A stretch of DNA of 64,000 nucleotides from Thermomonas sp. (GTDB lineage Bacteria > Pseudomonadota > Gammaproteobacteria > Xanthomonadales > Xanthomonadaceae): positions 124,001 to 188,000 of the forward strand of contig NZ_JAMLIW010000005.1 of the NCBI RefSeq assembly GCF_023953935.1. Reading direction: 5' to 3'. Made by a program: the position numbers and the translations under genes. The notes under the pieces were generated by a model. It saw only the letters and a program-made list of their open reading frames with translations, did no database searches and was not told where the DNA came from. Numbering within the stretch: the stretch's first letter is position 1; every line of letters begins with the position of its first letter. Of this stretch, positions 13,035 through 22,038 are shown piece by piece.

Positions 13035-13115
13035 TGTGGGAGCGCACCGCAGGGGCGCGATGCTTTTGCGGGATCAAGAAAGGGCGTTCGCGCCCCTGCG
13101 GTGCGCTCCCACAAC
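13035..13115. repeat. REP-like inverted pair (TGTGGGAGCGCACCGCAGGGGCGCGA)
   Basis: The word GTGGGAGCGCACCGCAGGGG starts near 13037 and its inverted copy ends near 13113, so the pair can form a long hairpin. The same word occurs as an inverted pair near 41230-41301, and shortened forms lie near 22000 and 30900. This is the behaviour of REP elements, which are short palindromes mobilised by RAYT transposases in many gammaproteobacteria. No RAYT gene is in the window. Confidence 0.75.
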
Positions 13116-13128
13116 ATTCAGCGGGCAC

Positions 13129-13890
13129 CTACAGGGCGGCTGAGGCATCGATGATCGTGCGGTAGGCGCGCACCGTGGCACTCAGCCCCGCATACAGTGC
13201 TTCACCAATCAAGGCGTGGCCAATCGACACTTCCTGCACGTTCGGCACGGCGGCAAGAAACCGGCCGAGATTGGCCTGGTCGAGATCGTGGCCGGCATTG
13301 ACCGCCAGCCCGACAGACTGCGCGGCGCGCGCGGTCGCGGCGGCGGCGACCAGTGCGGGTTCCGGATCGCCGGCGGCAAACGCTTCGGCATAGGGGCCGG
13401 TATACAGCTCGACCCGCTGTGCGCCGAGCGCTGCGGCCAGGCCCAGATCGGGATTGCCGACATCCACGAACACGCTGACCCGGCAGCCAAGTGCACGCAG
13501 GGCCGCAATCAACGGGCGCAGCGCTTCACCGTCGCGATGGAAATCGAAACCGTGGTCGGAGGTCAGCTGCCCATCGCCATCGGGCACCAGGGTCACCTGC
13601 GCCGGGCGGGCGCTGGTGCACAACGCCAGCAGGCCGGGATAGCCGGGGCGCGGCGGCGCAAACGGATTGCCTTCGATGTTGAACTCCACGCCGCGCTGCG
13701 CGCACAACCCGGCAAGGACGCTGACATCGTCGGCGCGGATGTGGCGGGCGTCGGGACGCGGGTGCACGGTCAGCCCGTGGGCGCCGGCCTCGAGGCAGGT
13801 GCGTCCGGCGCGGGCGACGTCGGGCAGAGGGCCACCGCGCGCGTTGCGCAGCAAGGCGATCTTGTTGAGGTTGACGCTGAGGGCGGTCAT
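13129..13890 (-). CDS. pdxJ: Pyridoxine 5'-phosphate synthase PdxJ
   Basis: PdxJ condenses 3-amino-2-oxopropyl phosphate with deoxyxylulose 5-phosphate to form pyridoxine 5'-phosphate, the last ring-closing step of the DXP-dependent vitamin B6 pathway. The 253-residue TIM-barrel protein begins [20 protein letters not shown] and contains [57 protein letters not shown] and [12 protein letters not shown]. These are the conserved segments lining the active site. It starts 10 bases after a small membrane protein and is probably co-transcribed with it. Confidence 0.96.
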   Translation of the reverse strand: MTALSVNLNKIALLRNARGGPLPDVARAGRTCLEAGAHGLTVHPRPDARHIRADDVSVLAGLCAQRGVEFNIEGNPFAPPRPGYPGLLALCTSARPAQVTLVPDGDGQLTSDHGFDFHRDGEALRPLIAALRALGCRVSVFVDVGNPDLGLAAALGAQRVELYTGPYAEAFAAGDPEPALVAAAATARAAQSVGLAVNAGHDLDQANLGRFLAAVPNVQEVSIGHALIGEALYAGLSATVRAYRTIIDASAAL

Positions 13891-13900
13891 CGCGCCAGGC

Positions 13901-14155
13901 TCAGGGCGCGTCGTCCTGTGCTTGTTCGGCGCGCCGCGCCTGCGCCTGCTCGCGCAGCCGCCGCAGCTCGGCCGGGTCAACCATCATCGAGGTGTCGCGG
14001 CCAACCCCGGCCACGTGGGCCTGGTACATGCCCAGCACCCACAGGACGAAGAACAGCAGCGCGACCAGAAGGCAGACGACGAGGACCGCGGCGGAGGTCG
14101 TGAAGAAGCCGAAGCCGAAGGCGCCGATCGCCAGAAGCAGGAACAGCCAGTGCAT
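13901..14155 (-). CDS. Small two-helix membrane protein of unknown function
   Basis: The 84-residue product has two hydrophobic segments ([15 protein letters not shown] and [20 protein letters not shown]). A basic and acidic helical tail rich in Arg, Ala and Gln follows ([18 protein letters not shown]). I do not recognise a family. It is 10 bases upstream of pdxJ and 68 bases downstream of cls, in the same direction. Confidence 0.75.
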   Translation of the reverse strand: MHWLFLLLAIGAFGFGFFTTSAAVLVVCLLVALLFFVLWVLGMYQAHVAGVGRDTSMMVDPAELRRLREQAQARRAEQAQDDAP

Positions 14156-14223
14156 GGAAAGGTTCCGAGGTTCGCCCGATGCGGCAGTGTACGACGGCCG
14201 GGGTGGACTTGGCAGACCCTGGC

Positions 14224-15663
14224 TTACAGCAGCGGCGCCAGCAGCCGCGCCAGGGCTTCCGGCAGCCGCCCGGTGAGCAGGGGCTGGGCACGCTTGGCGT
14301 GCACCGGGGTGGCGGCGTCGATCTCGCCACTGAGCAGGTTGGACAGGGTCGTGGCGAACGCCACGTCGTCGATCAGCATCGAGGCCTCGAAATTGAGCCG
14401 GAAGCTGCGGTTGTCGAAATTGGCGCTGCCGACGATGGCCAGGTGGTCGTCGACCAGCAGCGCCTTGGTGTGCAGCATGCGCGGTCCGTACTCGTAAACC
14501 TTGACCCCGGCCGCGAGCAGTTCGTCATAGAAGGATCGCACGCACCAGGTGACGAGACGGCTGTCGCTCATGCGAGGGACCAGCAGCCGCACGTCGATGC
14601 CGCCCAGCGCCGAGGAGGTCAGCGCCATCATCGCTGCTTCGCCGGGGACGAAGTAGGGCGTGGCCAGCCAAACCCGGGACTCCGCTGCGTGGATGGCGTG
14701 GACGTGCAGGCGGTGGATGGCTTCCCAGGGCGAGTCCGGGCCGGAGGCAAGCAGCTGGACGCGCGCGCTGCCGTCGCAGGCGTCCGGCATCGCGCAGGCG
14801 AGGGCGGAAATGAAATCGCGCCGGCCGGTGGCATAAACCCAGTCGTCGATGAACAGGTCCTGCAGCTTGCGCACGATCTCGCCCTGCATGCGCAGGTGCA
14901 GGTCGCGGTAGGCGTCGGGGCGCACCCGCGGGTCTTCCTCGTCGGTGAGGTTGATGCCGCCGATGAAGCCGACCACGCCATCGACGATGGCCAGCTTGCG
15001 GTGCGTGCGCAGGTTGACCCACGGCCGCCGCCAGGGGAGCCAGATCCGGCCGGGGTGGAACCAGGCCAATTCGCCGCCGGCGTCGAGCAGCGGGCGGAAG
15101 AATCCGGCGCTGGCCCGGCTGGAGCCGACCGCGTCCAGCAGCAGGCGTACCGCGACCCCTGCCTTGGCGCGTTCGGCGAGCGCGGCGATGATGGCGTGTC
15201 CGGTGCGGTCGGGTTCGAGGATGTAGTACTCGAGGTGGACATGGTGGCGCGCGCGCGCGATTGCATTGAGCAGGGCCGGGTATTTGTCGCAGCCGTCCAC
15301 CAGCAGCGTGATGTTGCAGGCGGTGGTGGGTGCGTAGCCCGAGGTGGCCTGGGCCAGGGTGCGCAGTTCCAGCGCAACCGGGGTGGGGGCTGGCTCCGGC
15401 TCAGGCAGGCGGGAGCGGATGCGGCGGCGGGCGCGGTGCCGTTCCAGCCGCTGCGGGCCGAACACGTAGTAGATGAAGAAACCGATGTAGGGCAGGACCG
15501 CCAGGCTGATCAGCCAGCTCAGGGTGGCGGCCGGCTCGCGCTTTTGCAGGACAATCCAGATGCTCAATCCGAGCAGATACGCGGCCCACCCGGCGGCCAG
15601 CCAGGCGCGCACGTGGGGAATCCCCTGCATCGCGTTCCACAGCTGCAGCAGCACGACTTCCAT
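14224..15663 (-). CDS. cls: Cardiolipin synthase (phospholipase D family)
   Basis: This enzyme joins two phosphatidylglycerol molecules, or related substrates, into cardiolipin at the inner membrane. The 479-residue protein has two N-terminal membrane helices, one of them in SWLISLAVLPYIGFFIYYVFG. Two HKD motifs follow, HRKLAIVDG and HTKALLVDD, with downstream GSANFDNRSFRLNFE. This is the bacterial ClsA-type layout and length. The order and direction suggest its own transcription unit. A 154-base spacer separates it from the upstream permease gene. Confidence 0.93.
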   Translation of the reverse strand: MEVVLLQLWNAMQGIPHVRAWLAAGWAAYLLGLSIWIVLQKREPAATLSWLISLAVLPYIGFFIYYVFGPQRLERHRARRRIRSRLPEPEPAPTPVALELRTLAQATSGYAPTTACNITLLVDGCDKYPALLNAIARARHHVHLEYYILEPDRTGHAIIAALAERAKAGVAVRLLLDAVGSSRASAGFFRPLLDAGGELAWFHPGRIWLPWRRPWVNLRTHRKLAIVDGVVGFIGGINLTDEEDPRVRPDAYRDLHLRMQGEIVRKLQDLFIDDWVYATGRRDFISALACAMPDACDGSARVQLLASGPDSPWEAIHRLHVHAIHAAESRVWLATPYFVPGEAAMMALTSSALGGIDVRLLVPRMSDSRLVTWCVRSFYDELLAAGVKVYEYGPRMLHTKALLVDDHLAIVGSANFDNRSFRLNFEASMLIDDVAFATTLSNLLSGEIDAATPVHAKRAQPLLTGRLPEALARLLAPLL

Positions 15664-15817
15664 CCGCCAGCCTCAGCAGGGCGCACGCGCGCCCGACCGG
15701 AATCCCGGCCGGAGAAAGACAGGAAGGATGCAAACGCGGCGCATCAAGCAGGTTCCGCACACGGTGGTGGTTCGACTGTCCGGCCTTTTCGGAGCCAGCG
15801 CAAGCGCCGGGCCGGGT

Positions 15818-17629
15818 TCAGCCGAAGGGCAGCAGTGGGCCCTGCATCCACAGCCAGCGCGCCATCCATGCGCTGACGAGGCCGATCAGGATCGTCAGCG
15901 GCAAGCCGATCCGCAGAAAATCGGAGAATCGGTATTGGCCGGGACCGAGAATGAGCAGGTTGCCGTGGTGGCCGATCGGCGTCAGGAAGGCCACCACCGC
16001 ACCCAGGGCCGTGCAGACCACGAATGGAGTGGGTGGCAGCCCGAGCATCTGGGCGAGGGCAATGGCGATCGGCCCCAACAACACTGTGGTCGCCGAATCG
16101 CTCATGATCTGGGTGAGCAGGGCGGCCAGTGCAAACACCACCAGCAGGATGGCCAGCGGCGGCCACTGCGACACCAGATGCGACAGACCGTTGGCCAACA
16201 AATCCGCGGTGCCGGTTTGCTCCATCGCGATGCCGAGTGGAATGACCCCGGCGATCATCGTGAAGATACGCACGTCGATGCTGCGATAGGCGCGCTCGAC
16301 GTCGATGCAGCCGGTGGCCACCATGGCCACGGCGCCGAACAGGAACGCCAGCGGCGCGTCGATCCATTCGGTGACGGCGGCCAGCACCGTCAAGCCGAGG
16401 ATGGTCAGGGTCAAAGGCGCGCGCAGGCGACGCTTGGCTTCGCCGGCAAACGGCACCAACATCAGGAACCCGTGGTGGGTCGCCAGCTCGGCAAACCGCT
16501 CGGTTTGCCCCCACAGCACCAGCAGGTCGCCTTCCTGCAGCCGCGCGTCGGCCAGATGATTGGCCACACCTTCGTTGCGCCGCCAGATGCCGGCGATGAC
16601 GGTATGGAAGCGCCGCGCGAAGTCGAGCTCGCGGATGCTGCGGCCAATGAACTCCGAGCCCGGCGCCACGACCGCCTGCACCAGCTGGGGCGTGCTCTCG
16701 CCGCTGGCCAGGTGGCCGAAACGGGTGATCGCATTCAGATCCAGCCCGGCGTCATCGTGCAGCGACAGCAGCTCGTCGGCGGCCGCTTCCACCAGCAGCA
16801 CGTCGTCGGCAAGCAGCGGGCTGGAAACGCCGAGATCGTCGCGCTGGCGACCGTCGCGGATCCAGCCGCGCAGGCGGAAATGTTCGCCCAGCGCTTTTTG
16901 CAGGTCGGAGAGCGGGCGCGTGCACCAATGCCCTTCGCGGACGATGCGCAGCTCGGTGCGGTAGCGGTCGAGCCGCAGGTAATCCTCGCTGGCACGCCCA
17001 CCGCTGCGCTTGGGCAGCAGCCAGCGTGCCAGCAGCATGTAAACGGTGCCCAGAACCACCAGTGCGATGCCGATCGGCGTGATCGCGAAGATGCCCATGT
17101 CGCCGACGCCGGCGCGCTGCAGCATGTCGTTGGCCAGCAGGAAGGCCGGGGCGCTGATCAGGGTCAGGGTGGTGCCGAGCGAGGCCGCCAGCGACATCGG
17201 CATCAGCACCCGCGACGCCGGCAATTTGCTCTTGCGCGCATGCCGCAGCAGCAGCGGCAGCATCATGGCCGTCACCATGACGTGGTGGGTGAAGGAGGAC
17301 AGCACGGCCACGATCGGCATGACCACGGCGATTGTGCGGCTTTCGCTGTGGCCGGACAGGCGTTCGACCAGAGAGCCCAGGCGCTCGCTGATGCCGGTGG
17401 CCCCCAGCGCCCCGGAAATCACGAACACGGCGACCACGATGATCGCCGGCTCGCTGGAAAAGCCGGACAGGGCCTGACGGCTGTCGAGGACGCCGGTGAA
17501 CACCAGCGCCGCCAGGATCAGCATGGCGGTGATGTCGATCCGCAGCTTTTCGGTGATGAACAGATACAAGCCGCCGATCAGGATCAGCCCGAACAGGATC
17601 TGGGACCAGAGGGCGTGGTCAAAATGCAT
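15818..17629 (-). CDS. SLC13-type permease with RCK_C (TrkA-C) domains
   Basis: The 603-residue product has N-terminal and C-terminal blocks of membrane helices. Between them is a soluble part with two RCK_C-like domains (LDLNAITRFGHLASGE and SEFIGRSIRELDFARRF regions). This is the plan of the SLC13/DASS-like permeases, predicted sodium-coupled anion transporters. The conserved SDSATTVLLGPIAIALAQ and TPIGHHGNLLI segments support this. Substrate cannot be told from sequence. It begins 35 bases after fbp, so the two may share a transcript. Confidence 0.88.
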   Translation of the reverse strand: MHFDHALWSQILFGLILIGGLYLFITEKLRIDITAMLILAALVFTGVLDSRQALSGFSSEPAIIVVAVFVISGALGATGISERLGSLVERLSGHSESRTIAVVMPIVAVLSSFTHHVMVTAMMLPLLLRHARKSKLPASRVLMPMSLAASLGTTLTLISAPAFLLANDMLQRAGVGDMGIFAITPIGIALVVLGTVYMLLARWLLPKRSGGRASEDYLRLDRYRTELRIVREGHWCTRPLSDLQKALGEHFRLRGWIRDGRQRDDLGVSSPLLADDVLLVEAAADELLSLHDDAGLDLNAITRFGHLASGESTPQLVQAVVAPGSEFIGRSIRELDFARRFHTVIAGIWRRNEGVANHLADARLQEGDLLVLWGQTERFAELATHHGFLMLVPFAGEAKRRLRAPLTLTILGLTVLAAVTEWIDAPLAFLFGAVAMVATGCIDVERAYRSIDVRIFTMIAGVIPLGIAMEQTGTADLLANGLSHLVSQWPPLAILLVVFALAALLTQIMSDSATTVLLGPIAIALAQMLGLPPTPFVVCTALGAVVAFLTPIGHHGNLLILGPGQYRFSDFLRIGLPLTILIGLVSAWMARWLWMQGPLLPFG

Positions 17630-17664
17630 TGAAGGCTACCGGCGCGGGGCCCGTTGGGCGCCGA

Positions 17665-18705
17665 TCAGGCCAGGCGTGCGTCGAAATCGCGGTGGTAGCC
17701 CACGGCGGCTTCCACCTCGCGCCTGGAGCCGAGGAAAACCGGCACCCGCTGGTGCAGCCCGGCCGGCTGCACGGCGAGCATCCGCACCCGCCCGGTGCTG
17801 GCGGCGCCGCCGGCCTGTTCGACCAGGAAACTCATCGGGTTGGCCTCGTACATCAGCCGCAGCTTGCCGCCCTTGGCCGCACACTTGCCGTCGAGCGGAT
17901 AGCTGAAGATGCCGCCCCGGGTCAGGATGCGGTGCACGTCGGCGACCATCGAGGCCACCCAGCGCATGTTGAAGTCCTTGCCGCGCGGACCTTCCTTGCC
18001 GGCCAGCAGATCAGCGACATAGTCCTGCATTGGCGGTTCCCAGAAGCGCTGATTGGACATGTTGACGGCAAATTCCCTGGTGTCCTCGGGGATGCGGATG
18101 TCACGGGAAGTCAAAAGGAAGCTGCCGACTTCGCGATCCAGGGTGAAGGCATGGGTGCCGTGGCCGACGGTCAGCACCAAGGTGGTTTGCGGGCCATAAA
18201 CACAGTAGCCGGCCGCCACCTGGGCGGTGCCGGGCTGCAGGAAATCGGCATCCGTGGGGCTGCTCACGCCCTCCGGGCAGCGCAGCACGGAAAAGATGGT
18301 CCCGACGGACACGTTGACGTCGATGTTCGAGGAGCCGTCGAGTGGGTCGAACAGCAGCAGGTAGTTGCCGTGCGGGTAGGTATCCGGGATCGGCTGGGAG
18401 GTGTCCATTTCCTCGGAGGCCAGTCCGGCCAGATGCCCGCCCCAGGCATTGGCCTCCAGCAGAATCTCGTTGCTGATGACGTCCAGTTTCTTCTGCGCCT
18501 CGCCCTGCACGTTGATGCTGGCCTGGCCCGGCGTTCCAGCCTCGCCCAGCACCCCGCCCAGCGCGCCCTTGCCCACGGCGACGGAAATCTGCTTGCAGGC
18601 GCGCGCGACCACTTCGACCAGCAGCCGCAGTTCGGAGTTGATGCGCCCGGCGCGCTGCTGCTCGATCAGGAAGCGGGTGAGTGCGATGTTGGCGTGCGTC
18701 GTCAT
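17665..18705 (-). CDS. fbp: Fructose-1,6-bisphosphatase class I
   Basis: Fbp removes the 1-phosphate of fructose 1,6-bisphosphate and makes gluconeogenesis one-way. The 346-residue product shows the conserved [20 protein letters not shown] metal and substrate motif, [21 protein letters not shown] before it, and [20 protein letters not shown] plus [15 protein letters not shown] near the C-terminus. The ATG at 18705 follows GGGGGATCCC. Transcription runs away from the tRNA repeat array, which lies just upstream. Confidence 0.97.
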   Translation of the reverse strand: MTTHANIALTRFLIEQQRAGRINSELRLLVEVVARACKQISVAVGKGALGGVLGEAGTPGQASINVQGEAQKKLDVISNEILLEANAWGGHLAGLASEEMDTSQPIPDTYPHGNYLLLFDPLDGSSNIDVNVSVGTIFSVLRCPEGVSSPTDADFLQPGTAQVAAGYCVYGPQTTLVLTVGHGTHAFTLDREVGSFLLTSRDIRIPEDTREFAVNMSNQRFWEPPMQDYVADLLAGKEGPRGKDFNMRWVASMVADVHRILTRGGIFSYPLDGKCAAKGGKLRLMYEANPMSFLVEQAGGAASTGRVRMLAVQPAGLHQRVPVFLGSRREVEAAVGYHRDFDARLA

Positions 18706-18824
18706 GGGATCCCCCTGAGCATGGCGACGGCTATTGTCACCCAAAGCGCAGCCAGTATCCCGCCGCCGGTCAGCTGCTGTGGCGGCGCGGCGAAACGACC
18801 AACCAGCGGATCGCAAATGCGCAC

Positions 18825-19470
18825 AAGGATGGCGCGCCTGGAGGGGTGAGAGGCCGCGCTAGCACGCCGCAGGCGTGCGCGGCATCGAACGCCCGAGCGC
18901 TATGCGCGAGGGCCGGCAATCCCGACAAAGCGTCATCCGGAAGGATGGCGCGCGGAGGGTGAGGCGCCTGCACGCCGCAGGCGTGCGCGTCAGCCCGAGC
19001 GCTATGCGCGAGGGCCGGCAATCCCGACAAGCGTCATCCGGAAGGATGGCGCCTGAGAGCGCGCTAGCACGCCGCAGGCGCGGCTGAACGCCCGAGCTAG
19101 CGCGAGGGCCAACGTCATCGGAAGGATGGCGCGCCTGGAGGGGTGAGAGGCCGCGCTAGCACGCCGCAGGCGTGCGCGGCATCGAACGCCCGAGCGCTAT
19201 GCGCGAGGGCCGGCAATCCCGACAAAGCGTCATCCGGAAGGATGGCGCGCCTGGAGGGGTGAGAGGCCGCGCTAGCACGCCGCAGGCGTGCGCGGCATCG
19301 AACGCCCGAGCGCTATGCGCGAGGGCCGGCAATCCCGACAAAGCGTCATCCGGAAGGATGGCGCGCCTGGAGGGGTGAGAGGCCGCGCTAGCACGCCGCA
19401 GGCGTGCGCGGCATCGAACGCCCGAGCGCTATGCGCGAGGGCCGGCAATCCCGACAAAGCGTCATCCGGA
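18825..19470. repeat. Tandem array of 116-bp units carrying the 3' end of tRNA-Arg
   Basis: About six units begin at 18825, 18941, 19042, 19122, 19238 and 19354, and the next unit would begin at 19470, inside the tRNA-Arg locus. Three spacings are exactly 116 bp at the right and one at the left. Two units (101 and 80 bp) have scattered small deletions. Each unit contains TGGCGCGCCTGGAGGG, identical to the last 16 bases of the tRNA gene including the encoded CCA. Internal palindromes such as GCACGCCGCAGGCGTGC recur. There are no variable spacers, so this is not CRISPR. In the tRNA's own direction the array lies immediately downstream. Short open frames run through it, but the period is not a multiple of three. 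Confidence 0.92.
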
Positions 19471-19474
19471 AGGA

Positions 19475-19551
19475 TGGCGCGCCTGGAGGGATTCGAACCC
19501 CCGACCAATGGCTTCGGAAGCCACTACTCTATCCGGCTGAGCTACAGGCGC
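19475..19551 (-). tRNA. tRNA-Arg (anticodon CCG)
   Basis: Read on the minus strand, the 77-base gene has a 7-bp acceptor stem GCGCCTG/CAGGCGC, a D arm (GCTCAGCCGGATAGAG), an anticodon stem-loop GTGGC-TTCCGAA-GCCAT giving anticodon CCG, a T arm with GGTTCGAATCC and an encoded CCA end. The anticodon reads CGG arginine codons, common in this GC-rich genome. The neighbouring ubiA-like gene diverges from it across 74 bases. Confidence 0.97.
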
Positions 19552-19625
19552 GTGCGGCGCGATGGTCGCGCGGCGGGCGGCCATTCTCGCATGATTGCGG
19601 GGTGGCGTGCTGCTAGGCTAGGCGG

Positions 19626-20546
19626 ATGGCCCCGCGCGAGCTTGCTGCCTCCGATGGCGATCCCCTGACTTGGCGCGAGCGCCTGCGCGGGTATTCCGCC
19701 TTGGTCGGCGGGGATCGTGCGCCGGGTTGGCTGGTGGTGCTGTTGCCGGTGGGTTGGGCGCTGTGGCTGGCGGCGAAAGGCTGGCCATCGCCGGGATTGC
19801 TGCTGGCGCTTGTCGCCGGCGGCATTCTATTGCGTGCGGCCAGCCGGGCGGTCGACGGCTATTTCGGCGCGGTGCAGGACGCGCTGGCAGGGCGTATCGC
19901 GCGCTTTCCTGCGGATGCCGAATTGGTGGATCCGCGGTTGGCGGCGCTGTTGTGCCTGGTTTTGCTGCTGGTGGTGGCGTCGCTGGTGTTGGCGCTGGAT
20001 CCGGCGGCGCAGTGGCTGGGGGCGTCGTGGACGGTACTGGCGCTGGGCTATATCCTGGTCAAACGGCATTTGTATCTGGCGCAGGCCTACGTGGGGGTGC
20101 TGGCCGCTTGGGGCGTGCCGATGGCGTTTGCGGCGCGGCTGGGCACGGTGCCTGCGCTGGGTTGGACGCTGTACGTGGCAGCCGTGTTCTGGGCGAGTGC
20201 CTGTGCCACTTGGCGGGCGATGGCCGAGCGCGATGACGATCTGCTGACCGGCGCCAAGTCGCTGGCCATCCTGCTGGGCGAAGTGGATTTGATCGGGCAA
20301 GGCGTGCTCTACGCCGGCGCCTTCATCGCCCTGGCGCTGGTCGGGCGTGAGGCGGGCATGGGCGTCTGGTACTGGGCCGGGCTGGCGCTGGCGCTGGTGC
20401 CGACGGCGCTGGCCTTCCGCGCCGCCCGCCAGCGCGATCCGGACGGCTGTCTGCGAGCGCTGGGCTACAACGGCTGGATTGGCTTGGCGGTGTTGGCGGG
20501 GATCGTCCTCGACTTCGCGCTGCGGGCGAAGTTGGTGGCGGCATGA
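19626..20546 (+). CDS. UbiA-family prenyltransferase with degenerate first Asp motif
   Basis: The 306-residue, eight- or nine-helix protein aligns by eye with 4-hydroxybenzoate octaprenyltransferase. Matching pieces are LLPVGWALWLAAKGWP, VPMAFAARLG, and the second aspartate motif in RAMAERDDDLLTGAKSLAILLG. The first motif, NDxxDxxxD in active UbiA, reads AVDGYFGAVQD here, and the NRPLPSG segment after it is also lost. These residues bind the prenyl diphosphate through magnesium in the family, so catalytic activity is doubtful. It overlaps the next gene by four bases. It could be a repurposed paralogue. The canonical ubiA would then be elsewhere. Confidence 0.75.
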   Translation: MAPRELAASDGDPLTWRERLRGYSALVGGDRAPGWLVVLLPVGWALWLAAKGWPSPGLLLALVAGGILLRAASRAVDGYFGAVQDALAGRIARFPADAELVDPRLAALLCLVLLLVVASLVLALDPAAQWLGASWTVLALGYILVKRHLYLAQAYVGVLAAWGVPMAFAARLGTVPALGWTLYVAAVFWASACATWRAMAERDDDLLTGAKSLAILLGEVDLIGQGVLYAGAFIALALVGREAGMGVWYWAGLALALVPTALAFRAARQRDPDGCLRALGYNGWIGLAVLAGIVLDFALRAKLVAA

Positions 20547-21988
20547 ATGATGTGGCAGCGCAGCCGGCCTGGTCGGTGCGGCTGGCGCTGCGCTGCGCGG
20601 CGTTCGCCGAGCGCTGGTTTCCCGATGCCTATGTGTTCGCCGCGATTGGCGTGGTGGTGATCGCCGCGTTTGCGATGGGCTTCGGCGCCAGCCCGGCGCA
20701 GGTCGCGCAGCGCTTCGGCGAGGGCTACTGGAGCCTGATCCCGTTCACCATGCAGATGGCCTTCGTGGTCATCGGCGGTTTCGTGGTGGCCACCGCGCCG
20801 CCGGTGGCACGGCTGATCGACCGGCTGGCGCGGCTGCCGCGAACGGGCCGCGGAGCGGTGTGCTTCGTGGCCCTGCTGTCGATGGGCAGCTCGCTGCTGA
20901 GCTGGGGGTTTTCGCTGGTGTTTGCGGGGCTGCTGGTGCGGGCGTTGGCGCGCCGTCGCGAACTCGACATGGACTACCGCGCCGCCGGTGCGGCGGCGTA
21001 TCTGGGCTTGGGCGCGGTGTGGGCGCTGGGCCTGTCGTCGTCGGCCGCGCAGCTGCAGGCCAACCCGGCCAGCATGCCGCCGGGGCTGCTGCAGGTGACC
21101 GGGGTGCTGCCGTTCACCCAGACCATCCTGCTGTGGCAGTCGGTGCTGATGGCTGCGATCCTGATCGCGGCTTCGCTGCTGGTGTGTTGGCTGACCGCGC
21201 CCACGGGGGCGGCGGCGCGCACCGCCGAGAACTTCGCGGGCGCGACGGTTGACGTCGAAACCCCGCCGCTGCCGCCCGCCCCTGATTCCACCCGGCGGCC
21301 GGGCGAGTGGCTGGAGCACAGCCCGCTGCTGGTGATCCTGCTGTCGCTGCTCGGTTTCGGCTGGCTGGCGCTGGAATTCATCGACAAGCCGCTGGTGACG
21401 GCGATCGCCAACCTCAATACCTACAACTTCCTGTTCCTGTCGCTGGGCCTGCTGCTGCACTGGCGGCTGCGCAGTTTCCTCGATGCGGTCACCCGCGCGG
21501 TGCCGGCCACGGCGGGGGTGTTGATCCAGTTTCCGCTGTACGGCGGGATGGCGCTGATCCTGACCCACGCGACCGGCGCCGATGGGGTGGCGCTGTCGCA
21601 CCGGCTGGCGCAGCTGTTCGTGCGGATCGCCAATCACGACACCTTTGCGGCAGTGATGGGCGTGTATTCGGCGGTGCTCGGCTTCTTCGTGCCCTCGGGC
21701 GGCGGCAAGTGGATCATCGAAGCGCCCTACGTGATGCAGGCGGCCAACGAGCTGCACTTCCACCTCGGCTGGACGGTGCAGATCTACAACGCCGCCGAAG
21801 CCTTGCCCAATCTCATCAACCCATTCTGGATGCTGCCGCTGCTGGGCATCCTCGGCCTGCGCGCGCGCGATCTGGTCGGCTTCACCTTCGTCCAGTTGCT
21901 GGTGCATGTGCCGCTGGTGCTGGGCCTGCTGTGGCTGTTGGGCGAGACGCTGGTGTATCTGCCGCCGGTGATGCCGGCGGGGGGATAA
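20543..21988 (+). CDS. atoE: Short-chain fatty acid transporter, AtoE family
   Basis: The 481-residue protein has about a dozen membrane helices and matches the AtoE/TIGR00366 family of short-chain fatty acid transporters. Recognisable conserved pieces are RWFPDAYVFAAIGVVVIAAF, SMGSSLLSWGFSLVFAGLL, FFVPSGGGKWIIEAPYV and EALPNLINPFWMLPLLG. The ATG overlaps the stop of the UbiA-like gene (ATGA), so the two are translationally linked. No CoA-transferase partner is adjacent, although one is encoded 5 kb downstream. Transport of acetoacetate or butyrate is inferred from the family. Confidence 0.88.
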   Translation: MNDVAAQPAWSVRLALRCAAFAERWFPDAYVFAAIGVVVIAAFAMGFGASPAQVAQRFGEGYWSLIPFTMQMAFVVIGGFVVATAPPVARLIDRLARLPRTGRGAVCFVALLSMGSSLLSWGFSLVFAGLLVRALARRRELDMDYRAAGAAAYLGLGAVWALGLSSSAAQLQANPASMPPGLLQVTGVLPFTQTILLWQSVLMAAILIAASLLVCWLTAPTGAAARTAENFAGATVDVETPPLPPAPDSTRRPGEWLEHSPLLVILLSLLGFGWLALEFIDKPLVTAIANLNTYNFLFLSLGLLLHWRLRSFLDAVTRAVPATAGVLIQFPLYGGMALILTHATGADGVALSHRLAQLFVRIANHDTFAAVMGVYSAVLGFFVPSGGGKWIIEAPYVMQAANELHFHLGWTVQIYNAAEALPNLINPFWMLPLLGILGLRARDLVGFTFVQLLVHVPLVLGLLWLLGETLVYLPPVMPAGG

Positions 21989-22038
21989 ATCGAACTGTAG
22001 GGCGCAGCTGTGGGCGCGCCCTGCGCGCGACGGATGGG

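Noticed and set aside
18875-19378. Short repeated protein-coding genes running through the tandem array on both strands
   Set aside because: The period is not a multiple of three, so the peptides shift frame from unit to unit. They have no ribosome binding sites and reflect the repeated DNA.
18825-19470. CRISPR array in the tandem repeats next to the tRNA
   Set aside because: Units are contiguous 116-bp copies with no unique spacers, and no cas genes are nearby. Each unit contains tRNA sequence.
19475-19551. tRNA-Arg as an integration site of a mobile element
   Set aside because: No integrase gene or foreign cargo lies next to it. The repeated tRNA ends are regularly spaced at 116 bp without genes between them.
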